DNA of 64,000 nt from Thermoanaerobaculum sp. GTDB taxonomy: Bacteria; Acidobacteriota; Thermoanaerobaculia; Multivoradales; UBA5704. The DNA is taken from assembly GCA_021154885.1 (NCBI GenBank), contig JAJKHS010000100.1, positions 62,001 to 126,000 of the forward strand, given 5' to 3'. The notes beneath the pieces were generated by a model that saw only the letters and a program-made list of their open reading frames with translations, had not been told where the DNA came from and made no database searches. This document shows, one piece after another, positions 27,019 through 35,985 of this stretch; the first letter of the stretch is position 1, and every line of letters starts with the position of its first letter. The position numbers were made by a program, and so were the translations under genes.

Positions 27019-30000
27019 ATGATCCAAGAAGTCTCGGCGTTTCGGCTTTCCCCTCAGCAGGAGCGCGTCTGGCTGCTGCAACAGGGAGGAGAGCGGCCGG
27101 TCTACGACAGCCGTTGCATCGTCCTGATCGAGGGCGATCTCGATTCCTCCGTCCTGCGCCAGGCGTGGAGCGTCCTCGCCGACCGGCACGAGATCCTGCG
27201 CACCGACCTGCGCCTGCTGCCGGGCTTGAAGCGGCCGGTGCAGGTGGCCGACGGCACTGGCGCCGTCTGGCTGGAGGACCGCGACCTGCGGCACCTCGCT
27301 GCGGCCGCGCAGGAGTGTGAGATGGATTCGTCGCTCGCCGAGCCCGCCGACGCCTCTGCCACCGGCACCCTGCGGTTGCTCCACCTGGGGGAGCGGCGGC
27401 ACGCGCTGCTCGTCCGTCTCTCGGCCTACCTCTGCGACGCCGCAGGCCTCGGCAACCTGGTGCGTGAGCTCGGCTACTGCTACGGCGCGCTGCGCGGCGG
27501 CCACCTGCCGCAGGACGAGCCGGTGCAGTACAACGTGGTGGCGGAGTGGTTCAACGAACTCCTCGAATCGCCGGACACAGAGGTCGGCAAGAAATATTGG
27601 CGCAGCCGCAGTCTTTCTCTGCTGCCGGAGCTGCGGCTCCCCTTTGAGCACCCGGCGACGGTGCCCGGCTTCCTGCCCAGAGTGCTGGTGTGTCCGCTCG
27701 CCGCCGAGCGGGTAGCCGGCCTGGAGGGGCTCGCCGCCGAGCAGGAGGTGAGTTTGGCGGCGCTCCTGCTGACAGCCTGGTCGGCGCTGCTGGCGCGACT
27801 CAGTGGGCAGCCGAAGCTGGTGGTCGGCGTCGCCTGCAGCGGCCGGACCGACGAGGAGCTGGAACTGGCGGTCGGGCCGTTCGCCCGTTATCTGCCGATA
27901 GACTGGGAGATGACGGCCGGCTCCTCCTTCAGCGCTGCGGCGCGGAGCGTGCTGGCGTCCCTTGAGGAGGCGTGGCAGTGGCAGGAGTGCTTCAGTTGGG
28001 ACGGCCTGGAGCGTCTGGCCGTCGCGCAGCCCGGCACGTCCCCATTCTTCCCATTCGCCTTCGATTCTCTGGAGCTCCCGGGCAAGCTCGAAGTCGGCGC
28101 TATGACATTCACGCTCGATCGTCAGCTTACCTGCAGCGACCGGTTCGTCCTCAAGCTGAGTTGCGTCCGCCGGCCGGCCGGCCTGACGCTGGAGCTCCAC
28201 TACGACGCCGGCCGGCTCGACGGCGGCGAGGCCGAGCGGGTGGCGCAGCAGCTCGAGACGCTGCTCGACAGCGCCCTGCGCGCACCGGACGCCGAGCTGG
28301 CGGACCTCGAGGTGGTGGGGTCTGCCGAGCGCCGGCGCCTGCTGGCCGAGTACAACGACACGCCGGCGGCCCTGGAGCTGGATCGCTGCCTGCACGAGCT
28401 GTTCGAGGCGCAGGTGACGCGGACCCCGGACCGCATTGCCGTGGCCTGCGACGGCCGCGAGGTCACCTACGCCGAGCTCAACGCCCGCGCCAACCGCCTC
28501 GCCCGCCACCTGCGCACTCAGGGAGTGGAGACGGACGGCTTGGTCGGGATCTGCCTAGAACGGTCGCCAGAGATGGTCGTGGCGCTGCTCGCCGTCCTCA
28601 AGGCCGGCGGCGCCTACGTGCCGCTCGATCCGGAATACCCGCTGGAACGGCTCGCCCACATGCTGAGCGATGCGGCGCCGCGCGTGCTACTCACCCAGGC
28701 CGGCGTCGCCGGCGACCTGCGGCGGCACGCCCCCGTGGTCATCGACCTCGCGCGTGACGATTGCGCGGGGCCGGAGGAGACTGCCGGTGAGAGCCCGGAA
28801 AACCTGGGGCCTTACAGCGCGCCGGACAACCTTGCCTACGTGATCTACACCTCGGGCTCGACGGGGTTGCCCAAGGGCGTGATGGTGCGGCACCGCTCGA
28901 TCGCCAACCGGCTGCTGTGGATGCTGCGCAAGTTCCCGCTGGGCGTCGATGACCGGGTGTTGCAGAAGACCCCTTTCAGCTTCGACGCTTCGATCTGGGA
29001 GTTCTTCACGCCGCTGTTCAGCGGCGCCCGCCTGGTCCTCGCCAGCCCGGGCGGACATCAGGACAGCGCCTATCTGGTGCGCGCCACCGCCGCCGAGAAG
29101 ATCACCACTCTGCAGCTCGTCCCATCTCTGCTGCGGGTTTTCCTCGCCGAGCCGGGGGTCACCGCCTGTCGCAGCCTGCGGCGGGTCTTCTGTGGCGGCG
29201 AGGCGCTGCCGGCCGACCTGGTGGCACGTTTCTACGAGATCCTCGACGCCGAGCTGCACAACCTCTACGGGCCGACGGAGGTTGCCATCGACGCCACCTC
29301 CTGGAGCTGCCTGCGGCACGACCCGCAGGTGCCTGTGCCGATCGGGCGGCCGATCGACAACGTGCAGGTCTTCCTGCTCGACGCGCGCGGCGGCTTGGCG
29401 CCCGAAGGGGTTCCAGGCGAGTTGTACGTCGGCGGCACCGGGCTGGCGCGCGGCTATCTCGCCCGACCGCACCTGACCGCCGAGCGCTTCGTTCCCCATT
29501 TCGCGCCGGTCGAGACCGGCGGGCGCCTCTACCGCACCGGCGACCTGGCTCGCCACCGTGGCGACGGGGCGATCGAGTTCCTCGGCCGCATCGACCATCA
29601 GGTCAAGCTGCGCGGTTTTCGCATCGAGCTGGGGGAGGTCGAGGCCGGCCTGCGGCGCCACCCCGGCGTGCAGGAGAGCGTCGTCATGGTACGCGGCGAC
29701 GGCCAGGGGGGGCAGCGGCTGGTGGCGTACGTCGTCCCCCGCCACCCGGCCGCCGCCGGCACCGACGGCGAGAACCTCTACCGGCTGCCTAACGGCCTGA
29801 CCGTCGCCCACCTCAACCGCGGCGAGACCGACTGGCTCTATCACGAGGTCTTCGCCGAGCGCTCGTATCTGCAGCGCGGGCTGACGCTGGCCGACGGCGA
29901 TTGCGTCTTCGACGTCGGCGCCAACATCGGCCTGTTCACCCTCTTCGTGCACCACACGGTGCGCAACGCGCGGGTCTTCGCCTTCGAGCCCAGCCCGCCG

Positions 30001-33000
30001 ACCTTCGCCTGCCTGCGCGCCAACGCCGAGATGCACGGTCTCGACGTGGAGTTGTTCGACTGCGGCCTCTCCGACGTCGCGCGCGAGGCGGAGTTCACCT
30101 TCTACCCGCAGGTGTCGGCGAGCTCCGGCCTGTACGCCGACGCCGACGCCGACGCCCGAGTCACCCGGCGGTTCCTCGCCAACCAGGACGCGCGCCTGGC
30201 CGAGTACGCCGACGACCTGATGGAGGGGCGGTTCGCGAGCCAGGTATTCACCCGCCCGCTGCGCCGGCTCTCCGACGTCCTGCGCGAGCGCGGCGTCGAG
30301 CGCATTGACTACCTCAAGCTGGACGTGGAGAAGAGCGAGCTCGACGTCCTGTGGGGGATCGGGGACGAGGACTGGCCGAGGATCCGCCAGATCGCGATGG
30401 AGGTCCACGACACTGACGGGCGGCTGGCGCACATCGTCGGCCTGCTGTGCGACCGGGGGTTCGCCGTCGAGGTCGATCAGCTCGACCTGCTCGCCGATAC
30501 CGGTCTCTTCAACCTCTATGCCGTGCACCCGCAGCGCGCCGAGGACCTGCGGCAGCGCGCCGCGATGGCCGCCGGTATGCCCGCGCTCATCGATCCGGCC
30601 GAGCCGGCCACTCCCGACCGGCTGCGCGATTTCCTCTCCATTCGCCTCCCCCCGTACATGGTTCCCTCGTTGTTCGTGCTCCTCGAACACCTGCCACGCA
30701 CGCCGAGTGGCAAGGTCGACCGTGCAGCGCTGCCGGACCCGGAGCAGACCCGAGGCGGAGCGCGGACGGCCTATGTGGCGCCGCGCAACCCGCTCGAGCA
30801 GGAGCTGCACGACATCTGGAAAGAGCTGCTGGGAATCGAGCGGGTGGGGGTCGACGACAACTTCTTTGATCTCGGCGGACACTCGCTGCTCGCCACCCAG
30901 ATCATCTCGCGCCTGCGCAGCCAGTTCCACGTCGAGGTGCCGCTGCGCCGCATCTTCGAGGCGCCCACGATTGCCGGCCTCGCCGCGAGCTTGGCAGCCG
31001 GCAGTGAGACGGAGCTGGCCGCCGCCGTCCCCCCGCTGGTGGCCGTGCCGCACGACCGCGATCTGCCGCTGTCCTACGGGCAGCAGCGCCTCTGGTTCCT
31101 CGACCAGTTGGTCGGCGGCGCCTTCTACAACATCCCGGTGGCCTACCGCCTGACCGGCGCTCTCGACGCCGCGGTCCTGGAGCGCAGCCTGAACGAGATC
31201 GTCCGCCGTCACGAGGTGCTGCGGACGAGCTTCCCGGCGGTCGACGGCCAGCCGGTGGCGGTCGTCGCGGCGGCCCTCACGGTGCCGCTGCCGGTGGTCG
31301 ACCTCTCTGCGCTGGCGGCGCCGGCCCGCGCCGCCGAGCTGCGGCAGCAGGTCGGCGAAGAGGCCGGCCGGCCCTTCCGCCTCGACCGCGCGCCGCTGCT
31401 GCGCGTCACCCTGCTGCGGCTCGCCGACCAGGACCAGGTGCTGGTGGTCAACGTGCACCATATCGTCTTCGATGGCTGGTCGACGGGCATCTTCTTCGGC
31501 GAGCTTGCCGAGTTGTACAAGGCTTTCACGGCGGGGGCGCCCTCGCCTTTGCCCGAGCTCCCCCTCCAGTACGTCGACTTCGCGCTCTGGCAGCGCGAAT
31601 GGTTGCACGGCGACGTCCTCGCCGGCCAGCTTGCCTACTGGCGGCAACGGTTGACGGACGCCCCTGCGGTCATCGAGCTGCCGCTCGACCGCCCGCGCCC
31701 GCCGATACAGGCGTTCAATGGCGCGAGCCTCGACGCCGTCCTGCCGTGCGAGCTCGCCACCGGTCTCCGGGAGCTCAGCCAGGCCGCCGGCGCAACCATG
31801 TTTATGGCGCTGCTGGCGGCCTTCCAGGCGCTGCTCCACCGCTACAGCGGACAGCCGCGCATCGTGGTCGGGACGCCGATCGCCAACCGCAACCGCGCCG
31901 AGGTGGAAGGGCTGATCGGCCTTTTCGTCAACACCCTGGCCCTCGCCACCGACGTCGACGGCGAGCTCAGCTTCCACGCGCTGCTCGAGCGGGTGCGCGA
32001 GGTGTCGCTGGGCGCCTACGCCCACCAGGACATGCCCTTCGAGCAACTGGTCGAGGCGGTCGAGCCGCAGCGCAACCTGGCGCACCAGCCGCTCTTTCAG
32101 GTGATGTTCGCGTTCCAGAACCTGCCGGCGCCCGTCCTCGATTTGCCGGCGCTGGGCGTCGGCGTGATCGCCCAGCGGGAGGAGACCGCCAAGTTCGACC
32201 TCAACCTCCTGTTCGAGGAGCATGGCCCGGCGATCGGCGGCACTCTCAATTACAACGTCGACCTCTTCGACGGCACCACGGCGGTGCGGCTGCTGCACCA
32301 CCTTGAGACCCTGCTGCGCGGCATCCGACGCGACCCGGGGCGCCGCCTGGGCGAGTTGGAGCTGCTGGCGCCGGGCGAGCGGCATCAGTTGGTCGCCGGC
32401 TGGAACGACACCGTGCGCCAAGTGGCCGGCGATCTCGCCTTGCACCAGCTCTTCGCGGTGCGCGCGGCGCGCCAGCCGACAGCGCCCGCAGCTTTCTTCG
32501 GCGATCGCCGGATCAGCTATGGCGAGCTCGACGCCGAGGCCAACCGGCTGGCGCACCACCTGCGCCAGTTGGGCGTCTGCCGCGGCAGCCTGGTCGCCGT
32601 GCTCATGGATCGCTCCCTGGAGATGCTGCCGGCGCTGCTCGGCATCCTCAAGGCAGGCGCCGCGTACGTGCCACTCGAGCCTTCCTTTCCCGCCGCCCGC
32701 CTGGAGTGGATCCTCGGCGCGTTCGAGATCCCCTACGCGATCACCCAGAGCGCTCATCTGGGGTTGCTGGGCGGGCTGGCGCTGCCGCGCCTCGCGCACG
32801 TCGTCTGCCTCGACCCCGCCGGCTCCCCGGCGGCGGCGGTGGCCGGCGGACCGGCCCCGGGCTGGCAGGTTCACGGCACCGTGCACTTGGCGGCGCAGCC
32901 GGCGACGGCCCCGGCGGTGGACGTCCGCGGCGACGACATCGCCTACATCATCTTCACTTCCGGCTCGACCGGCACGCCGAAAGGGGTGGTGGTGTGTCAC

Positions 33001-35187
33001 CGGCCGGTGGTCAACCTCATCGACTGGGTCAACCGCGAATTCGCCATCGGGCCGGCGGACCGCGTGCTCTTCATTACCTCACTGTGCTTCGATCTTTCGG
33101 TGTACGACGTCTTCGGCCTACTCGCCGCCGGGGGCTCGATCCGGATCGCCTCGGCGGTGGACCTCGAAGAACCGAAACGGCTGCTGCGCCGCCTGTGCGA
33201 CGAGCCGATCACCTTCTGGGATTCGGCCCCGGCGGCGCTGCAGCAGCTCGCGCCGCTGTTCGCCGAGGCGAGCTCCTGGCCGGGCCGGGACCGCCTGCGG
33301 CTGGTCTTCCTCAGCGGCGATTGGATCCCGGTGACGTTGCCCGACCGCGTGCGCGAGCTGTTCTCGGCAACGCGGGTGATCGGGCTGGGCGGCGCCACCG
33401 AGGCGACGGTGTGGTCCAACTTCTTCCCCATCGGCGACGTACCGCCGCAGTGGGTAAGCATCCCCTACGGCAGGCCGATCCAGAACGCGTGCTACCTGGT
33501 GCTCGACCCCGGCCTCGCGCCGTGTCCGATCGGCGTCGCCGGCGACCTCTTCATCGGCGGCGACTGCCTGTGCACCGGCTACGCCGGCGACCCGGTCCAG
33601 ACTGCCGAGAGGTTCATTCCCGATCCGTACGGCCCGCCGGCCGGCGGCCGCCTCTACCGTACCGGCGATCGGGCGCGCTGGCGCGGCGACGCCAGCCTGC
33701 AGTTCCTCGGCCGCCTCGACCACCAGGTCAAGATCCGCGGCTTCCGCATCGAGCTGGGGGAGGTCGAGGCCGTCCTCGCCCAGCACCCGGCGGTGGGGGA
33801 GGTGGTCGTCCTCGCCCGTGAGGATCAGCCCGGCGACAAGCGTCTGGTCGCCTATCTGGCCGTCCGCCCGCAGGTCGAGCGCCCGGCGCCCGGCGAGCTG
33901 CGCAGCTTCGTGCTGGAACGGCTCCCCGACTACATGGTCCCGGCCGCTTTCGTTTTCCTGGAGACCTTCCCGGTGACCGCTAACGGCAAGGTCGACCGCA
34001 AGGCCCTGCCCGCGCCGGCGCGGACGCGGACGGGTGCGGAACGGGTGTCGAAGCCGCGCGATACCCTGGAGCTGAAGATGGTGCAGGACTGGGAGGAGGT
34101 GCTCAACATCCACCCCGTCGGCGTCCTCGATAACTTCTTCGAGCTGGGCGGCAACTCCCTGATCGCCGTGCGCCTGATGGCGCGGCTGCAGAAAGCGGTC
34201 GGCCGCGAGGTGCCGTTGGCGACCCTCTTCCAGTCGCCGACAATCTCGTCGCTCGCCGACGCGCTACGCAACAACTCGGTGGCCCTGCCGGTCTCGCCCC
34301 TGGTGCCCATCCAGCCGCACGGTTCGCGGCCGCCGCTATTCCTGGTGCACTCGCTCGGCGGCGAGGTGCTGTCGTACTACGACCTCGCCCGGCACCTGGG
34401 GCCGGAGCAGCCGGTCTATGGGCTGCAGGCCCCGCCCCTGGCCGAGGTGGGCGACCGTGAGATCGTTGTCGAAGAGGCGGCGGCCGAGTACGTCGCGGCG
34501 CTGCGTGCGGTGCAGCCCATGAGTCCCTATTTCCTGGGTGGCTACTCCTACGGCGCGGTGGTGGCCTTCGAGATGGCGCAGCAACTGCGTCGCGCTGGAG
34601 AGAGCGTCGGGCTGGTCGCCCTGCTCGACGGCTACTCGCCAATAATCCGGCAGCAGGGCCCGATGCTGGAGGACGTAATCTATCTCGCAACGCTCGCACG
34701 CGAGACGGCGCGGATGTCCGGCTCCTCCATCCACCTGCCCCACGAGGAGGTTCAGCGCCTGCCCCGCGACCTCGCGATTGATCACATCCTGGTCACGCTC
34801 AAGGCCGCCAGCCTGCTGCCCCCCGAGATCGATCGCGCCTGGATCGACCGCTTCTTGCAGGGCGCCCGGCGACGTGAAGAGTCGCTGCGCCGCTACCGGC
34901 CGCAGGTCTATGAGGGCCAGCTCACCCTCTTCAGGTCGACCGAGCTGGATGACGAGAACCTGAAGGCGGTGCGCGAGACGGGCATCGACATCCTGAGCGA
35001 TCCGGCCAGGGGTTGGGACAGGCTGTCGACCGAGCCACTGGCGATCCATACACTCCGTTGCCACCACGAAACCCTGCTGCTGGCCCCCCACGTCGAGGTC
35101 TTGGCGGAGATGCTGCGTGCCCTGCTGGCCGAGCCCCGCTCGCAAAGGGAGGAAGAAGCTGATGGAGACGTTGTCGCCAGGATCTGA
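27019..35187 (+). CDS. terminal NRPS, C*-A(Gln)[FkbM MT]-T-C-A-T-TE
   Basis: 2722 aa. C* about 8-434 resembles the Ser NRPS C* (opens FRLSPQQERVW) and has LSAYLCDAAGL instead of HHxxxDG. First A about 457-907 with pocket code DAWQFGLIDK (a Gln code). A FkbM-family methyltransferase (about 917-1180; FDVGANIGLFTL, FAFEPSPPTF, DYLKLDVEKSE) is inserted between the A8 region and the C-terminal subdomain, which resumes at about 1195 and keeps the A10 Lys (PSGKVDR). T about 1257-1320, C about 1340-1795 (HHIVFDGWS), second A about 1808-2330 with code DLYDFSLVWK (nearest I know is Cys DLYNLSLIWK), T about 2350-2418 (LGGNSL), type I thioesterase about 2430-2705 (GYSYG, later Asp in LLDGYSP and His in CHHET). 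The thioesterase marks it as the last module. Starts 24 bp after the hydroxylase gene. Confidence 0.95.
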   Translation: MIQEVSAFRLSPQQERVWLLQQGGERPVYDSRCIVLIEGDLDSSVLRQAWSVLADRHEILRTDLRLLPGLKRPVQVADGTGAVWLEDRDLRHLAAAAQECEMDSSLAEPADASATGTLRLLHLGERRHALLVRLSAYLCDAAGLGNLVRELGYCYGALRGGHLPQDEPVQYNVVAEWFNELLESPDTEVGKKYWRSRSLSLLPELRLPFEHPATVPGFLPRVLVCPLAAERVAGLEGLAAEQEVSLAALLLTAWSALLARLSGQPKLVVGVACSGRTDEELELAVGPFARYLPIDWEMTAGSSFSAAARSVLASLEEAWQWQECFSWDGLERLAVAQPGTSPFFPFAFDSLELPGKLEVGAMTFTLDRQLTCSDRFVLKLSCVRRPAGLTLELHYDAGRLDGGEAERVAQQLETLLDSALRAPDAELADLEVVGSAERRRLLAEYNDTPAALELDRCLHELFEAQVTRTPDRIAVACDGREVTYAELNARANRLARHLRTQGVETDGLVGICLERSPEMVVALLAVLKAGGAYVPLDPEYPLERLAHMLSDAAPRVLLTQAGVAGDLRRHAPVVIDLARDDCAGPEETAGESPENLGPYSAPDNLAYVIYTSGSTGLPKGVMVRHRSIANRLLWMLRKFPLGVDDRVLQKTPFSFDASIWEFFTPLFSGARLVLASPGGHQDSAYLVRATAAEKITTLQLVPSLLRVFLAEPGVTACRSLRRVFCGGEALPADLVARFYEILDAELHNLYGPTEVAIDATSWSCLRHDPQVPVPIGRPIDNVQVFLLDARGGLAPEGVPGELYVGGTGLARGYLARPHLTAERFVPHFAPVETGGRLYRTGDLARHRGDGAIEFLGRIDHQVKLRGFRIELGEVEAGLRRHPGVQESVVMVRGDGQGGQRLVAYVVPRHPAAAGTDGENLYRLPNGLTVAHLNRGETDWLYHEVFAERSYLQRGLTLADGDCVFDVGANIGLFTLFVHHTVRNARVFAFEPSPPTFACLRANAEMHGLDVELFDCGLSDVAREAEFTFYPQVSASSGLYADADADARVTRRFLANQDARLAEYADDLMEGRFASQVFTRPLRRLSDVLRERGVERIDYLKLDVEKSELDVLWGIGDEDWPRIRQIAMEVHDTDGRLAHIVGLLCDRGFAVEVDQLDLLADTGLFNLYAVHPQRAEDLRQRAAMAAGMPALIDPAEPATPDRLRDFLSIRLPPYMVPSLFVLLEHLPRTPSGKVDRAALPDPEQTRGGARTAYVAPRNPLEQELHDIWKELLGIERVGVDDNFFDLGGHSLLATQIISRLRSQFHVEVPLRRIFEAPTIAGLAASLAAGSETELAAAVPPLVAVPHDRDLPLSYGQQRLWFLDQLVGGAFYNIPVAYRLTGALDAAVLERSLNEIVRRHEVLRTSFPAVDGQPVAVVAAALTVPLPVVDLSALAAPARAAELRQQVGEEAGRPFRLDRAPLLRVTLLRLADQDQVLVVNVHHIVFDGWSTGIFFGELAELYKAFTAGAPSPLPELPLQYVDFALWQREWLHGDVLAGQLAYWRQRLTDAPAVIELPLDRPRPPIQAFNGASLDAVLPCELATGLRELSQAAGATMFMALLAAFQALLHRYSGQPRIVVGTPIANRNRAEVEGLIGLFVNTLALATDVDGELSFHALLERVREVSLGAYAHQDMPFEQLVEAVEPQRNLAHQPLFQVMFAFQNLPAPVLDLPALGVGVIAQREETAKFDLNLLFEEHGPAIGGTLNYNVDLFDGTTAVRLLHHLETLLRGIRRDPGRRLGELELLAPGERHQLVAGWNDTVRQVAGDLALHQLFAVRAARQPTAPAAFFGDRRISYGELDAEANRLAHHLRQLGVCRGSLVAVLMDRSLEMLPALLGILKAGAAYVPLEPSFPAARLEWILGAFEIPYAITQSAHLGLLGGLALPRLAHVVCLDPAGSPAAAVAGGPAPGWQVHGTVHLAAQPATAPAVDVRGDDIAYIIFTSGSTGTPKGVVVCHRPVVNLIDWVNREFAIGPADRVLFITSLCFDLSVYDVFGLLAAGGSIRIASAVDLEEPKRLLRRLCDEPITFWDSAPAALQQLAPLFAEASSWPGRDRLRLVFLSGDWIPVTLPDRVRELFSATRVIGLGGATEATVWSNFFPIGDVPPQWVSIPYGRPIQNACYLVLDPGLAPCPIGVAGDLFIGGDCLCTGYAGDPVQTAERFIPDPYGPPAGGRLYRTGDRARWRGDASLQFLGRLDHQVKIRGFRIELGEVEAVLAQHPAVGEVVVLAREDQPGDKRLVAYLAVRPQVERPAPGELRSFVLERLPDYMVPAAFVFLETFPVTANGKVDRKALPAPARTRTGAERVSKPRDTLELKMVQDWEEVLNIHPVGVLDNFFELGGNSLIAVRLMARLQKAVGREVPLATLFQSPTISSLADALRNNSVALPVSPLVPIQPHGSRPPLFLVHSLGGEVLSYYDLARHLGPEQPVYGLQAPPLAEVGDREIVVEEAAAEYVAALRAVQPMSPYFLGGYSYGAVVAFEMAQQLRRAGESVGLVALLDGYSPIIRQQGPMLEDVIYLATLARETARMSGSSIHLPHEEVQRLPRDLAIDHILVTLKAASLLPPEIDRAWIDRFLQGARRREESLRRYRPQVYEGQLTLFRSTELDDENLKAVRETGIDILSDPARGWDRLSTEPLAIHTLRCHHETLLLAPHVEVLAEMLRALLAEPRSQREEEADGDVVARI

Positions 35188-35214
35188 ATTACGGGTTGAG
35201 CCGGCAGGCGCGCG

Positions 35215-35243
35215 AGCGCGGCCCTGAGGTCGCGCTTTCGCTT
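35215..35243 (+). terminator. hairpin after the NRPS operon
   Basis: AGCGCGGCC, loop CTGA, GGTCGCGCT (nine pairs with one G-U) followed by TTCGCTT, about 28 bp after the terminal NRPS stop. It plausibly ends the biosynthetic operon and marks the cluster edge. Confidence 0.55.
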
Positions 35244-35305
35244 ATCCGGCGCATGAGCTCAAGTCGCCAACGGGTGTAACCTCTGTCAGGTAGGTTCGGT
35301 TGCGC

Positions 35306-35335
35306 TTGACAGCGAACCTCAGGGTGCTATATAAC
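35306..35335 (+). promoter_or_regulatory. sigma-70-type promoter upstream of doxX
   Basis: Perfect -35 TTGACA (35306-35311), then a 16-18 bp spacer and TATATAAC (35328-35335), a near-consensus -10. Just downstream is a GGTT-rich stretch with the palindrome AACCGGTT and two further GGTT copies, which could be a repressor site (inference). It points at the DoxX gene. Confidence 0.65.
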
Positions 35336-35475
35336 CGGTTGGTTAGGTAACTGACTGGTTCAGCGCGATATGCCGGCAGACCACCCACACCACCTTCGCG
35401 GGCCTTCGCCGATGCCGGCCGTGCGCCATCGCTTCGACGAATATCTGCGCCAATTTGAAGGCAAGGAGAAAAAAC

Positions 35476-35898
35476 ATGGCCGCAAGCAACACCGGAACTA
35501 GTGCCGCAAAGTGGTCGTCCTGGGCCCCCTACCTGCTGAGCGTGCTGCGCATCGTGGCCGCGTTCATGTTCATGCTGTCCGGCACGACGATCCTCTTCGC
35601 CTTCCCGGCCGGGATGCCTCCGAACGGCGGCACCGCCCCCGTGATGTCCCAGATCTGGATCGGCGGCGTCCTCGAGCTGGTCGGGGGGGCCCTGCTCCTC
35701 GTCGGCCTCTTCACCCGCCCCGTCGCGTTCCTTCTCTCCGGCATGATGGCGGTGGCGTATTTCCAGTTCCACTTCCCCCAGAGCTTCTGGCCCACCATCA
35801 ACAACGGTGTAGCCGCCGCCCTCTACTGCTTCGTCTGGCTCTACTTCTCGGCCGCCGGCGCGGGACCGTGGAGCCTGGACGCGATGCGCAGGTCTTGA
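35476..35898 (+). CDS. DoxX family membrane protein
   Basis: About 140 aa with four hydrophobic segments (around VLRIVAAFMFMLSG, GGVLELVGGALLLVGLF, VAFLLSGMMAVAYF, GVAAALYCFVWLYF), the DoxX four-helix layout with the ELxGG motif in helix 2. I chose ATG 35476 because AAGGAG lies about 8 bases upstream; a longer frame from 35455 adds seven polar residues that overlap this site. DoxX-like proteins are inner-membrane proteins, some linked to thiol or redox homeostasis; the molecular role is generally unclear. A near-consensus promoter lies about 140 bp upstream, and the ECF sigma factor gene follows after about 90 bp in the same direction. Confidence 0.85.
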   Translation: MAASNTGTSAAKWSSWAPYLLSVLRIVAAFMFMLSGTTILFAFPAGMPPNGGTAPVMSQIWIGGVLELVGGALLLVGLFTRPVAFLLSGMMAVAYFQFHFPQSFWPTINNGVAAALYCFVWLYFSAAGAGPWSLDAMRRS

Positions 35899-35985
35899 AC
35901 CGGCGATGAGCGCCGGCGGATTGTCCACGGCGCGGCTCGCGCCTCGGCTTGCACCGGCGGTTTGAAGGTGGTCTGATCGGCAGCC

